Shown: positions 42,890 to 51,848 of the stretch, piece after piece
How positions within the stretch are numbered: the stretch's first letter is position 1
Layout of the letters: each line of letters opens with the position of its first letter
Assembly: GCF_022370755.2 (NCBI RefSeq)
Contig: NZ_CP092364.2
Location: 2,418,001-2,482,000 of the forward strand
DNA: 64,000 nt
Reading direction: 5' to 3'
Source: Mycolicibacterium goodii
Lineage (GTDB): Bacteria > Actinomycetota > Actinomycetes > Mycobacteriales > Mycobacteriaceae
Position numbers and translations under genes: made by a program
The notes under the pieces: generated by a model
Seen by the model: only the letters and a program-made list of their open reading frames with translations
What the model was told of the DNA's origin: nothing
Database searches by the model: none

Positions 42890-43525
42890 GTGGGCTCAGA
42901 GTTCTTGTCGCAGATCCGATGCGTGGTGTTCGACGTCGGCGAGACGTTGGTTGACGAGACGCGGATGTGGAGCGATCTCTCCCAGAGGGTGGGGGTGACA
43001 CCATTGACCTTGAGCAGCGTGCTGGGCGCCTTGATCGCTACCGGCAAAGATCATCGCGATCTGTGGGATGTTCTCCGTGTCGATCGCCCCGCAGTGGCTG
43101 TTGACCCGCGTCTGGGCGATCTGTATCCCGATGCACTGGGGTGCGTCGCAGCTGCGCACCGAGCAGGATTGATCGTAGGCGTCGCTGGTAATCAACCGGC
43201 GACTGTGGCACACGTGCTCGCAGGCGCCGGATTGGAGGCCGATTTCGTGGCTTCCTCGGCCTCCTGAGGTGTGGCCAAACCAGATCCCGCGTTCTTTGTC
43301 AGACTGATCTCCCAAGCGCGGGTTCCTGCCGAGAGCATCTTGTATGTGGGTGATCGCCTAGATAATGACGTACTGCCGGCTCGGGCGGTCGGGATGCGCA
43401 CCGTGTTCATCCGGCGGGGCCCCTGGGGCCATATTCACGCCCTCAAAGATGAAGTAGCACTCGCTGATTTGCGGGTGGACTCGCTTCAAGAGCTAACAAT
43501 GTTGTTCGGTGCGGGCCGTGGTTGA
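42890..43525 (+). pseudogene. HAD family hydrolase interrupted by one in-frame TGA
   Basis: A single frame of about 211 codons. Motif I is VVFDVGETLVDE (~12-23), motif II lies in VGVAGNQPATVAHVL, motif III in GVAKPDPAFF and motif IV in ILYVGDRLDNDVLPARAVGMRTVFIRRGPWG. A TGA at 43265-43267 falls where homologues usually have Trp (xxWGVAKPDP), so a single TGG-to-TGA change splits the gene. Both halves are otherwise intact, implying a recent event or a sequence error. The start is a GTG at 42890. Confidence 0.8.
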
Positions 43526-43639
43526 TCGCGCCGAGACCTCCGCCGCCGATCAGCGGCATGAAAGCACCGTCGCAACAGTGCGCTGACGGGGTTCGTCGGA
43601 GAGGTGCAGCCCTGCATCAGGCGAAGCCGTCGCATGGGC

Positions 43640-43935
43640 CGGGGCTGCTGCCATAACCTGGAGCCGACCCGACCACTGCGTACAGTGTTGCGCCGCATCG
43701 TCGACGAGCACGATCCCTGAGCGACGCCCTGACCGACGCGGTTGTTTGCACATCCTATGAGCTCAATGTGAATTGGGTTTGAGCGTTAATCGTATGTGTT
43801 TCATATGAATTGGCGTCCTCACTCAGCGCTGCCGAAGTTCCGCTGCCTAGGGTTAACGGACATTGACCGAACCGGAAAGGAGCGGTATACCCCCGTGAAA
43901 TCGATTGAGAAGCGGCTGTTCGCAATGTGTTTCGG
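43640..43935 (+). repeat. Duplicated segment, longer copy
   Basis: It contains the coding-like end RPLRTVLRRIVDEHDP (stop near 43721) and, after about 170 bp, the start of the secreted-protein gene. Both ends match the shorter copy at 36805-36935. The 43526-43640 part of this gap shows nothing recognisable. Confidence 0.6.
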
Positions 43936-44218
43936 GCTGATGAGTGGCGGGGTGGGTATCGCGGCACCGGCGGCCGCTGCGCCGTCACCAGAACTGTCGG
44001 CCACCGAGACCATCAATCAGCTGCAGAGCGAGGGTTATCGGGTCATCTTGAGCAAGGTCGGCAACGGATCGATCGACGACTGCACGGTCAGCGCCGTCAG
44101 GCGGGGCCGCTCCGTCACCGGCCCACAGCCACCGATCAACGGCAACTTCACGCTGATGGGACCGGGACAGGTGCTGCAGTACACGACGGTCTACGTCGAC
44201 CTCGACTGCAAACGCTGA
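43895..44218 (+). CDS. Small secreted protein, mycobacterial type
   Basis: A 107-aa protein with a Sec signal peptide: basic MKSIEKR, hydrophobic LFAMCFGLMSGGVGIAAPAAAA, and a likely cleavage near residue 28-30. The mature part (SATETINQLQSEGYRVIL, DDCTVSAVRRGRSVT and a final DCKR) has two cysteines that could form a disulphide. Several mycobacterial small exported proteins of unknown function share this plan. AAGGAG lies 12 bases before the GTG. A truncated paralogous start occurs at 36892. Confidence 0.75.
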   Translation: MKSIEKRLFAMCFGLMSGGVGIAAPAAAAPSPELSATETINQLQSEGYRVILSKVGNGSIDDCTVSAVRRGRSVTGPQPPINGNFTLMGPGQVLQYTTVYVDLDCKR

Positions 44219-44278
44219 TGACTAGCTGCCGGGCGTCTTCTCGGATCGGTTGCCGGCCCGGGGGGCATACGCTGCCGA

Positions 44279-44611
44279 TCACTTGCACCGGGTGCGACAC
44301 CACCCGAACCCGACCGGCGTGGCACACGCGAGCCCGCCCTGCTCATCCATGGTCACGGCCACGATCGACGGCGCCACGCTCAGATCTGCGAAATTCGCTT
44401 GGGGGAGCGTTGCGAGTCGATCTTCGGCAAGTCCTCGCTGGCCTTGGCCACGCCACAAGCGGTCGACGAGGCATTCGATGCGTTTGTGCGCGGCCTCCTC
44501 GTTGCTGATCAGCGCGGTTCGGGCATTGGGGTCGAACGTAGGCGTGGCCGACAGTGTCGGGCGGTCGCCGCGCTCACCGACGTCATCACCGGGGCGGCGC
44601 AGCAGGCACAC
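44279..44611 (-). CDS. Possible hypothetical protein
   Basis: A 110-aa frame with a protein-like middle (DPNARTALISNEEAAHKRIECLVDRLW then QGQRGLAEDRLATLPQANFADLS) but a GTG start without a clear Shine-Dalgarno and no recognised domain. It fills most of the 44219-44708 gap. It could be a real small gene or a fragment. Confidence 0.3.
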   Translation of the reverse strand: MCLLRRPGDDVGERGDRPTLSATPTFDPNARTALISNEEAAHKRIECLVDRLWRGQGQRGLAEDRLATLPQANFADLSVAPSIVAVTMDEQGGLACATPVGFGWCRTRCK

Positions 44612-44708
44612 TCGGCCGCTCCACCTCTGCGCGCCCCGTCCATGATTCGAGCATCTGCACCGCGACTGAGGGCTTGTCGAGGACTCGGCGGCTGCCCTGA
44701 GCCCCTCC

Positions 44709-45476
44709 TCAGAGGCCTTCGTTCGCCGCCTTGAGATGAGCAGCAGCGACCTGCTTGAGGTGGGTCAGATCCGACGCCACCGACGCAAAGGTGAATCCCT
44801 CGGCGAGCCTGCGCGCGGCCGTGGCACCGTCCGCGGTGTGGATGCCGGCGGCGATACCGTGGGATTCCGCCGCTGCCTTGATTCGCACGAGTGCGGCCTC
44901 GAACTCTTCCTCGACGGCAGGGTCCTGCGGGTGCATGCCGCCGACAGCCAGGCGCAGATCCGAGGGGCCCACGTATACCCCGGTGAGCCCCGCTGTTGCA
45001 CAGATGCTTTCGACGTTCTGTAGACCGAGGGGCGTCTCGATCATCGCGAGTACCGCGGTCTCTGAGTTCGCGGCGGCGGGAGTCGGTCCGATGCGCAACT
45101 GTGATCGCATCGGGCCGTAGGAGCGGATGCCGACCGGCGGATATGTGGCCGCGCTCACTGCGCGGGCGGCGTCTTCAGCGGTGTCGATGAGCGGGACGAT
45201 GACAGCCGCAGCACCGGCATCGAGTGCGCGTCCGATCGGGGTCGGAGCGTTGGCTTCCACGCGCACCACGCCTGCCGGACCGTGCGCCGCGTCGATGGCG
45301 GTCAATCCGGCCACCATGCCGGCATAGCCGATCAGGCCGTGCTGCATGTCCAGAGCCAGGTAGTCGTAGCCGACATGCCCGAGCCACTCGGTGGCAACGG
45401 GGCTGTCCAGCACCGACCAGTAGCCGATCACCCGCTCACGGCGACGCAGGCGGGCAGTGAAGTCACGCGCGATCAT
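44709..45476 (-). CDS. HpcH/HpaI aldolase family protein
   Basis: A 255-aa class II pyruvate-type aldolase fold. It has YDYLALDMQHGLIGY, RVEANAPTPIGRALDAGAAAVIVPLIDTAEDA (metal-binding Glu region follows), LAMIETPLGLQNVESI and GVYVGPSDLRLAVGG. Relatives cleave 4-hydroxy-2-oxo acids (for example HpaI, 2-keto-3-deoxy sugar acids) to pyruvate and an aldehyde. AGGAGA precedes the ATG at 45476. It is the last gene of the leftward transporter operon and fits breakdown of an imported sugar acid. Confidence 0.9.
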   Translation of the reverse strand: MIARDFTARLRRRERVIGYWSVLDSPVATEWLGHVGYDYLALDMQHGLIGYAGMVAGLTAIDAAHGPAGVVRVEANAPTPIGRALDAGAAAVIVPLIDTAEDAARAVSAATYPPVGIRSYGPMRSQLRIGPTPAAANSETAVLAMIETPLGLQNVESICATAGLTGVYVGPSDLRLAVGGMHPQDPAVEEEFEAALVRIKAAAESHGIAAGIHTADGATAARRLAEGFTFASVASDLTHLKQVAAAHLKAANEGL

Positions 45477-45483
45477 GGCTCTC

Positions 45484-46440
45484 CTAGCGGTTGTAGTTCG
45501 GCATCGCGCCGCGCAGCGGGGCACCGACGTCATCACACGCCGCGACCAGGTTGTCATCGAGGGGACCTGCCGCGATGGCCGCGATGTTGGCCTCCAAATG
45601 GGTCACCTTCGAAGCACCCAGCAGAATCGGACCGGCCGCGGGCTTGCTGACCAGCCACCGCAGGGCGAGCTCGGACAGCGGTATGCCGGCCTTCTCAGCG
45701 AGAATCGACAGCTGCCCGATCGCTTCGAAAATGTCTGCATTCCAGTAGCGTTCGCGATACATCGTGGCAAGGCGCGAATCCCCGAACCGGCCCTCCGGCG
45801 GGTCGGCCCCGAACGTGTGCCGTCCGGTGAGCAGACCACCTCCCAGCGGGTTATACACCATCGTGATCAGTCCGCTCGTCGCCGCGAATTCGGCGTACTC
45901 CTCCTCGATGCGGCGTGCCAGGAGGTTGTACACCTGCTGGGCCACGATCGGCCGGGGTGCCCCGACCTCGTCGGCGAGGTGATTGATCTCCGCGATCTGC
46001 CAGGCGGCGTAGTTGGAGACGCCGAGGGCACCCACCTTGCCCTCGCCCACCAGATCGGCCACCGTCTGCAGCGTCTCGCGCAGCGGCGTGCGGCGATCGG
46101 GCTGATGCAGATAGAAAAGGTCCACCCGATCGACGCCGAGCCGGCGCAGGCTGCCTTCGAGGCTCGCCCGCAGCCCGCGCGCGGACAACGGCGCGTCGTC
46201 CCCGGCATCCGGATGTGGCATGCCCGCCTTGGTGGCCACCGTGACTTGCTCGCGGCGGCCACGCAGCAGGCCGGCCAAAATCTGTTCGGTCACCCCACCG
46301 GCGTAGGCGTTGGCCGTGTCGATGTGGGTGATGCCCGCCGCCAGCGCCATGTCGAGCATGTCGGCGGCGGTATCGGCCGACACGGTGTCGCCGAACGTCA
46401 TGGTGCCAAGGACGGGTCGGGTGAGATCGAGTTCGGGCAT
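45484..46440 (-). CDS. Aldo/keto reductase
   Basis: A 318-aa AKR (Tas/YghZ-like). Catalytic Asp/Tyr in ITHIDTANAYAGG (~43-55), Lys in VTVATKAG, His in LFYLHQPDRRTPL, and a C-terminal NADP-binding segment PILLGASKVTHLEANI. The ATG at 46440 overlaps the last base of the ABC ATPase stop. It likely reduces a sugar-derived aldehyde or ketone in the same pathway as the HpaI aldolase. Confidence 0.92.
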   Translation of the reverse strand: MPELDLTRPVLGTMTFGDTVSADTAADMLDMALAAGITHIDTANAYAGGVTEQILAGLLRGRREQVTVATKAGMPHPDAGDDAPLSARGLRASLEGSLRRLGVDRVDLFYLHQPDRRTPLRETLQTVADLVGEGKVGALGVSNYAAWQIAEINHLADEVGAPRPIVAQQVYNLLARRIEEEYAEFAATSGLITMVYNPLGGGLLTGRHTFGADPPEGRFGDSRLATMYRERYWNADIFEAIGQLSILAEKAGIPLSELALRWLVSKPAAGPILLGASKVTHLEANIAAIAAGPLDDNLVAACDDVGAPLRGAMPNYNR

Positions 46441-47279
46441 CAGGCGGCTCCTTGGGAGGTGGTGAGGTCGAGGCGCGAGACCACGTTGCGGGGCTTGATC
46501 CCCACCATGGTGGTGGGATCCAGTGCCGCGGCGCGCAGGGCTTTGGTGTAGGGCTCTGACGGGTTGACGAGAACGGTCTCCGTCGAACCACATTCGACGA
46601 TGTTGCCGGACTTCATCACGACGATGGTGTCACTGATTTCCCGAACGACACCGAGGTTGTGGGAGATGAAGACGTAGGTCAGGCCGGTTTCGCAACGGAT
46701 TTCACGCAACAGGTCGAGCACCTGGGCTTGCACCGAGACGTCGAGTGCACTGGTGGCCTCGTCACAGACCAGCAGTTCGGGCTCGCTGGCCAGGGCGCGC
46801 GCGATGCCGATGCGCTGTCGCTGACCCCCGGAGAACTCTGCGGGCTTGCGGCGTAAGGCGGTGCTGGGCAGCCCGACCCGGTCGATGAGTTCTGCGGCGC
46901 GGGCGCGCCGGTCCCGACCGCTGCGCACCCCCCGCTGACGCAGCGGTTCGGCGACGATGTCGACGGCGCTCAGGTGCGGGTCGAGCGAACCGTACGGGTC
47001 CTGGAACACCATCTGGATCCGGGAGCGGAAGGGCCGCAACGGGCGCTCAGGCAGGCCTGCGATATCCGTGCCGTCGAAGACGATCCGTCCTGCGGTCGGC
47101 CGGAGCAACCGGACCACAGCTTTGGCCAAGGTCGACTTGCCGCAGCCGGATTCACCGACGACCGCAAGACACGATCCCTTCTCGACCGAGAGGCTCACCG
47201 AGTTCAGGACGCGAAAGACACCGCCGGCCACCGGGTATTCGACCACCAGGTCGTCGATGTGCAACAGGGGCTGGGTCAT
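46440..47279 (-). CDS. ABC transporter ATP-binding protein (OppF/DppF-like)
   Basis: A 279-aa ATPase: Walker A GESGCGKSTL (~38-47), Q-loop MVFQDPYGSLDP, signature FSGGQRQRIGIARAL, Walker B LLVCDEATSALD and H-loop ISHNLGVV. The C-terminal PSEPYTKALRAAAL is the extension of peptide/nickel-type importers. It overlaps the OppD-like gene by 4 bp. It forms a heterodimer with that protein to power uptake through the two permeases encoded upstream. Confidence 0.93.
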   Translation of the reverse strand: MTQPLLHIDDLVVEYPVAGGVFRVLNSVSLSVEKGSCLAVVGESGCGKSTLAKAVVRLLRPTAGRIVFDGTDIAGLPERPLRPFRSRIQMVFQDPYGSLDPHLSAVDIVAEPLRQRGVRSGRDRRARAAELIDRVGLPSTALRRKPAEFSGGQRQRIGIARALASEPELLVCDEATSALDVSVQAQVLDLLREIRCETGLTYVFISHNLGVVREISDTIVVMKSGNIVECGSTETVLVNPSEPYTKALRAAALDPTTMVGIKPRNVVSRLDLTTSQGAA

Positions 47280-48088
47280 ACCGGGACCTCCGTCGTCGAA
47301 GGAACATCCAATCGGGGCACGGCGTCGAGGAGCCGCTTGGTGTAGGCGCTACGCGGATTGCCCAGCAGCGCCTCGGCATCGCCGCCTTCGACGAAGCGGC
47401 CATCTTTCATGACCAAGATGCGATCCGACATCAGCCGGGCGACGCCCAGGTCGTGGGTGATCAACAGCATCGCGACGCCGGTGCGCTGCTGGAGTTCGAG
47501 GAGCAGATCCAGGATGCTGGCCTGCACCGTGACGTCGAGTGCACTGGTGGGCTCGTCGGCGACGATGAGTTCCGGGTCGGCCGCCAGTGCCGTGGCGATC
47601 AGCACGCGCTGCAGCATGCCGCCCGACAACTGGTGCGGATACTTGCCGAGCTGCTCTGCGGGGCGCGGGATGTGCACCTGGTCGAGCAGGTCGACGGCGC
47701 GGACCCGCTCGGCGGATCGCCCACGCACCCCGCCGTGGCGAACGGCGTCGCGCAGCTGGGATCCTATGGTGTGCACGGGGCTCAGCGCGGTCATGGGATC
47801 CTGCGGGACGAGCGCGATGTGTCGACCGCGCGCCTTCTCCAGTTCTGTTCGGTTACCAAGGATCTCGCGGTCCTTGAATCTCGCGCTGCCGGACAGGACG
47901 GCGAGATCGGCGGGGAGCAGGCCGAGGATCCCCATCGCGGTGGTGGATTTTCCCGAACCCGATTCGCCGATGATGGTGACCGTCTCGCCGGCGTCGATGC
48001 AGAAGGAGACTCCGTCGACCGCGCGCACCACTCCTCGGGCGGTGATGAGTTCGACCTGCAGTTCGTTGACTCTGAGGAGATTGCCCAT
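47276..48088 (-). CDS. ABC transporter ATP-binding protein (OppD/DppD-like)
   Basis: A 270-aa ATPase with Walker A GESGSGKSTTAMG, Q-loop LVPQDPMTALSP, signature LSGGMLQRVLIATAL, Walker B LIVADEPTSALD and H-loop ITHDLGVARL. GNPRSAYTKRLLDAVPRL is the peptide-importer C-terminal extension, shorter than in OppD proteins that carry an iron-sulphur segment. It starts 1 bp after the stop of the permease gene at 48090. Confidence 0.93.
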   Translation of the reverse strand: MGNLLRVNELQVELITARGVVRAVDGVSFCIDAGETVTIIGESGSGKSTTAMGILGLLPADLAVLSGSARFKDREILGNRTELEKARGRHIALVPQDPMTALSPVHTIGSQLRDAVRHGGVRGRSAERVRAVDLLDQVHIPRPAEQLGKYPHQLSGGMLQRVLIATALAADPELIVADEPTSALDVTVQASILDLLLELQQRTGVAMLLITHDLGVARLMSDRILVMKDGRFVEGGDAEALLGNPRSAYTKRLLDAVPRLDVPSTTEVPV

Positions 48089-48089
48089 C

Positions 48090-49034
48090 TCAGTTGTTCC
48101 TTCCCCGCAGTGCGTTCATCAGGCGGCCTCGGGTGCCGCCGGTGCGGTCGCGGAGCCCGTCGCCGAGGAAGTTCACCCCGACGACCAACAGTGCGATCAC
48201 CAGGCCTGGAAGTGTCACCAGCCACCACGAGGTGGTGACGTAGTCCTGGCCGTCGGAGATGATGCGCCCCCACGTCGCGAAGGGACGTTGCGGCCCCGCT
48301 CCCAGATAGCTCAGGGCGCTTTCGAGGAGGACGGCTTGCGCTAGCAGCAGCAGAACCACCAGCGTCACCTGCTTGATGATGTTGGGCACGATGTGGCGCA
48401 CCAGGATCGCCGCGTGCCCGAGACCGAGCACCCGGGCTGCCGCGACGTAGGGCTTCTCCCGTTCGACCAAAACCAAAGATCTTGTGAGGCGGGCTACTTC
48501 GGGCCACTGCGCGATCGCGATGACGAAGGTGATGACCGGGATCGACGGTCCGAACAGTGCGACCACCAGCAGCAGCATCATCAGCAGCGGCAGGGAGAGC
48601 TGCGCTTCCAGCAGGCGGCTCACGACGCTGTCGGTCCAGCCCCCGCGGTATCCGGCGAGCGCACCGAGTGCCAGCCCGATCATTCCGGAGACCAGCACCG
48701 CAAGCAGGCCGATCGCCAGCGAGACCTGGCCGCCGTAGAGGACGCGGGCCAGCAGATCGCGGCCGAGCTGGTCGGTGCCGAACAGGTGGTTGTCGGTCAG
48801 CGGCGGCAGCCGGCGGGACGCAAGGTCGGTCGTATCCGGTGACGGCAGCGGCAACACGCGGGCGAGCACAACCGGCACGATCACGATCAGCACGGCCACC
48901 GTCCCGACCCACGTCTTGAGCCGGCTGTCCCTGCGGCGTCGCGTCGCGCCGGCGCGGGCGATGTCGCGTTCGGTGACCGCGGACGGCCGTGGCGTAGCCG
49001 GAGGTTCGATGACTTCGGTGGTTGGAGTTGTCAT
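48090..49034 (-). CDS. ABC transporter permease (DppC/OppC-like)
   Basis: A 314-aa permease with a cytoplasmic N-terminal tail, a first helix WVGTVAVLIVIVPVVLARVLP, then HLFGTDQLGRDLLARVLYGGQVSLAIGLLAV (family signature) and the EAA-like loop RSLVLVEREKPYVAAARVLGLGHAAILVRHIVPN. About six membrane segments. It overlaps the DppB-like gene by ATGA. Confidence 0.93.
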   Translation of the reverse strand: MTTPTTEVIEPPATPRPSAVTERDIARAGATRRRRDSRLKTWVGTVAVLIVIVPVVLARVLPLPSPDTTDLASRRLPPLTDNHLFGTDQLGRDLLARVLYGGQVSLAIGLLAVLVSGMIGLALGALAGYRGGWTDSVVSRLLEAQLSLPLLMMLLLVVALFGPSIPVITFVIAIAQWPEVARLTRSLVLVEREKPYVAAARVLGLGHAAILVRHIVPNIIKQVTLVVLLLLAQAVLLESALSYLGAGPQRPFATWGRIISDGQDYVTTSWWLVTLPGLVIALLVVGVNFLGDGLRDRTGGTRGRLMNALRGRNN

Positions 49035-50059
49035 GCGCCCTGTCCTTTCCCGAGCCGGACCCGCGGATCCAGCAGCGGATAGCAGAGGTCGATGAGCAGT
49101 TGCACGAGGATTGCGAGTACCGCGGTGACCAGCACCGTGGCCTGGATCAGCGGATAGTCACGGGTCTCCAGCGCGCGCACCACCAGCGATCCGACGCCGG
49201 GCCAGGCGAAGACGACCTCCACGACCACGACACCGTTGAGCATCGAGGCGAACCGGGTGCCCAGGGCGGTCAGTACCGGAATGGCGGAGTTGCGCATCGA
49301 ATACCGCCAGATCAGTTCTCGTTCGGACACGCCACGCGAGCGTCCGACCGTCACATAGGGCGACATGAACGCGCCCACCATCTCCCGGCGCACCATCCGC
49401 GAGATCAGCGCGACCTGCAGCACGGCGATGGTGACCGTCGGCAGGATGAGGCTGGACCAGGTGGTGAAGCCGGCCGGCGGTAGCACCGGGATGAGGACCG
49501 CGAAGATCGTGATGAGCATTAGGCCGGTCCAAAAATCGGGCATCGACTGGCCGGTGATGGTGACCGCATTGGCGGCCAGCTCCCGGCGGGTGTCGGCGTG
49601 GCGAGCCATCCACACGCCGAGAGGGATCGCGACCACGGTGGTCAGCGCGATGGCGGACACCGCCAGTGTCACGGTGTACGGCAGGCGCGAGAGCACCACG
49701 TCGAATGCGGGCGCCTGGAAGGAATACGACGTGCCGAGATCGAGATGCAGCAGACCCTGCAGGTACTTGGCGTACTGCACGAAGACCGACTCGTCCAAGC
49801 CCATCTGTGTCCGTATGCGGGCCAGGTCCTCGGTGGTGGCCAGCGGTCCCGCCAGGGAGTAGGCCGGGTCACCGGGTGCCAGACGGATCAGAACGAACAC
49901 CGTGCTGAGGGTCAGGAACACCGTCAGCACGCTCTGCCCCAGGCGCCGCAAGATGTAGCGTGCCGTCGGTCCGAACACGACTCCGGCGAGTCCGCGACGG
50001 GCGGATGCAGCGGCCGGAGACGCCAGATGCATCGACGGTGCCAGCAGTTGATCGGCCAT
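49031..50059 (-). CDS. ABC transporter permease (DppB/OppB-like)
   Basis: A 342-aa permease: RYILRRLGQSVLTVFLTLSTVFVLIRLAPGDPA is the DppB N-terminal signature, and the EAA loop MVRREMVGAFMSPYVTVGRSRGVSERELIWRYSMRNSAIP lies near residue 215-255. About six membrane segments. First gene of the leftward operon, divergent from the binding-protein gene at 50265 across a 205-bp promoter region holding palindromic TTGCGCA sites. Confidence 0.93.
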   Translation of the reverse strand: MADQLLAPSMHLASPAAASARRGLAGVVFGPTARYILRRLGQSVLTVFLTLSTVFVLIRLAPGDPAYSLAGPLATTEDLARIRTQMGLDESVFVQYAKYLQGLLHLDLGTSYSFQAPAFDVVLSRLPYTVTLAVSAIALTTVVAIPLGVWMARHADTRRELAANAVTITGQSMPDFWTGLMLITIFAVLIPVLPPAGFTTWSSLILPTVTIAVLQVALISRMVRREMVGAFMSPYVTVGRSRGVSERELIWRYSMRNSAIPVLTALGTRFASMLNGVVVVEVVFAWPGVGSLVVRALETRDYPLIQATVLVTAVLAILVQLLIDLCYPLLDPRVRLGKGQGA

Positions 50060-50172
50060 CGTCGACCCTCTCCTTTGAACCTCGTGGCGGCGTCTCCGCC
50101 GCGATCAGACCGGTGACCAGGCCCGATCCGCGCTCGCTGATGTTGCCTACATCACGATGGCACTAATGCGTG

Positions 50173-50213
50173 TTTTGCGCAAGTGCCTGCGCGGAGTTGC
50201 GCATTGTGCGCAA
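50173..50213. promoter_or_regulatory. TTGCGCA-type palindromes in divergent promoter (probable DeoR operator)
   Basis: TTGCGCAA occurs at 50175-50182 within TTTTGCGCAA. A perfect 7-bp inverted repeat TTGCGCA-TTG-TGCGCAA spans 50197-50213. The two sites are 22 bp apart centre to start and lie between the permease and binding-protein operons, as expected for the DeoR regulator encoded at 55979. Confidence 0.65.
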
Positions 50214-50264
50214 AATGCCTAGAGTCGGCGTGGTAGTGGTCACAGCTCATCAAGGAGGTCGCCG

Positions 50265-51848
50265 ATGACCAAGCCGCTTTTCGAACGGCCTCTGTCTCGG
50301 CGGTCCATGCTGCGGTCGGGGTTGTTCCTCGGCGCCGGCTTGACACTCGCCCCTGGCATCGTCTCGTGCGCGACCCCGACGGGCCGGCCCGGACCGACCA
50401 CCGTGAGCCTCGGCCTCAACCGAGCGCTGAACACGTTGGACAACAAGCTCCTTCAGTACGACGCCGCACTGACCGTGCAGCGCGCGGTGCGCCAGGCACT
50501 CACCGAGATCGACGCGAACCTCAAGCCCCGGTTGGTGCTGGCCGATCAGTTCCGCCTCGTCGAGCCGACCCGCTGGTTTGTCCGCTTGCGCCAAGGCATC
50601 CACTACTCCGACAACTCCCCGGTGCGCGTCGAGGACGTCGCCACCGCTCTGTCGATGTACTCCCAGGTCGACGGATCGTTCGTCGCCACCTTCTTCCCGG
50701 AGTGGCCGACAGTAGAGAAGATCGACGAGACCAGCTTCTGGCTCACCACCAACCGCCCGATCCCCGTGCTCGACTACCTGATGTCGAACATCCTCATCAC
50801 CCCGGCCGCGGCCAACAAGCCTGAAGATCTGTCCGACGGCGTCGGCACCGGTCCGTTCACCGTGACGCAGGCCGATCGCGGGTCAGGCATCTACACCCTG
50901 ACGCGCAACGAGAACTATTGGGCGCCGAAGGCTAACGTCGAATCGGTGCGGGTGCGCTTCATGCCCGACGAGTCCAGCCGGGTGGTGGCGCTGCGCAGCG
51001 GCGAACTCGACGTGATCGACTCGATCACCCCCGACTCGACCGACCAGATCGAGGGCCTGGCGGGCGTCGCAGTGCAACAGGCCGACGGGGTCCGACTCAA
51101 CCAGTTGTTCTACAACTTCCGCAAGCCGCCCAACCATCCGCTGGCAGACCCGCGTGTGCGCCGCGCGCTGACTTACGCCATCAACGGCGAGGCGCTGGTT
51201 GACGACGTCCTGCAGAGTTCGGTAACCGCCTCACGCGGGGTGATCCCGTTGAGCCTCGCGGGAGCGATCGAAACCGGCAGCTACACCTACGATCCCGAAC
51301 GCGCCAGAGCCGAGCTGCAAAAGCTGGGCCAGTCCGATCTGCGTGTCAAGATCATCTGGGAGAGCGGCGAATTCGCCGCCGACACCGACATCATGGAGTC
51401 GGTCGTGCAGATGCTCTCCGCGGTCGGCGTCGGCGCGACGTTGCAGCAGTTCGAACCCGGCGGCGACATCGCGAAGTGGCGCCAGGGCCGCGCCGGGGAC
51501 TGGGACATCCTAGGCAACGGGTTCCCGAGTCCGACCGGTCTGGCGCTGACCATCCTGCAGGGGATGTATGCGGGGACCGCCAAGAAGGAGGAAACCCGCG
51601 ACACCTACCACGGCTACCTCTTCCCTGACATCACCGCCGTCATCACGCAGGCCTCCGAAGAGGTCGACCCGGTGCGCCGCGACGCGCTGCTGGCCGACGC
51701 GCAACGCCGCATCTGGGCGACCTGCCCGTGCCTGTGGTCGTTCGTCCCCAAGGCGACGCTCGGCCGGCGCACCCGTATCGATGGAATCCGGTTGCGCCCC
51801 ACGAACTCCTACGACCTGGCCGCGTTGACCCTGAACGGAGCGCAATGA
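50265..51848 (+). CDS. ABC transporter substrate-binding lipoprotein (family 5)
   Basis: A 527-aa SBP_bac_5 protein. The N-terminus has a Tat motif SRRSMLR (RR at 12-13), a hydrophobic stretch and a lipobox-like GIVSC with Cys35, so it is probably a Tat-exported lipoprotein. The mature part has peptide/nickel receptor motifs (FVRLRQGIHYSDNSPVRVEDVATAL, GTGPFTVT, VRRALTYAINGEALVDDVLQ). AAGGAGG precedes the ATG. It delivers the ligand to the permeases encoded divergently. Family 5 receptors also bind oligosaccharides and sugar acids. Confidence 0.93.
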   Translation: MTKPLFERPLSRRSMLRSGLFLGAGLTLAPGIVSCATPTGRPGPTTVSLGLNRALNTLDNKLLQYDAALTVQRAVRQALTEIDANLKPRLVLADQFRLVEPTRWFVRLRQGIHYSDNSPVRVEDVATALSMYSQVDGSFVATFFPEWPTVEKIDETSFWLTTNRPIPVLDYLMSNILITPAAANKPEDLSDGVGTGPFTVTQADRGSGIYTLTRNENYWAPKANVESVRVRFMPDESSRVVALRSGELDVIDSITPDSTDQIEGLAGVAVQQADGVRLNQLFYNFRKPPNHPLADPRVRRALTYAINGEALVDDVLQSSVTASRGVIPLSLAGAIETGSYTYDPERARAELQKLGQSDLRVKIIWESGEFAADTDIMESVVQMLSAVGVGATLQQFEPGGDIAKWRQGRAGDWDILGNGFPSPTGLALTILQGMYAGTAKKEETRDTYHGYLFPDITAVITQASEEVDPVRRDALLADAQRRIWATCPCLWSFVPKATLGRRTRIDGIRLRPTNSYDLAALTLNGAQ

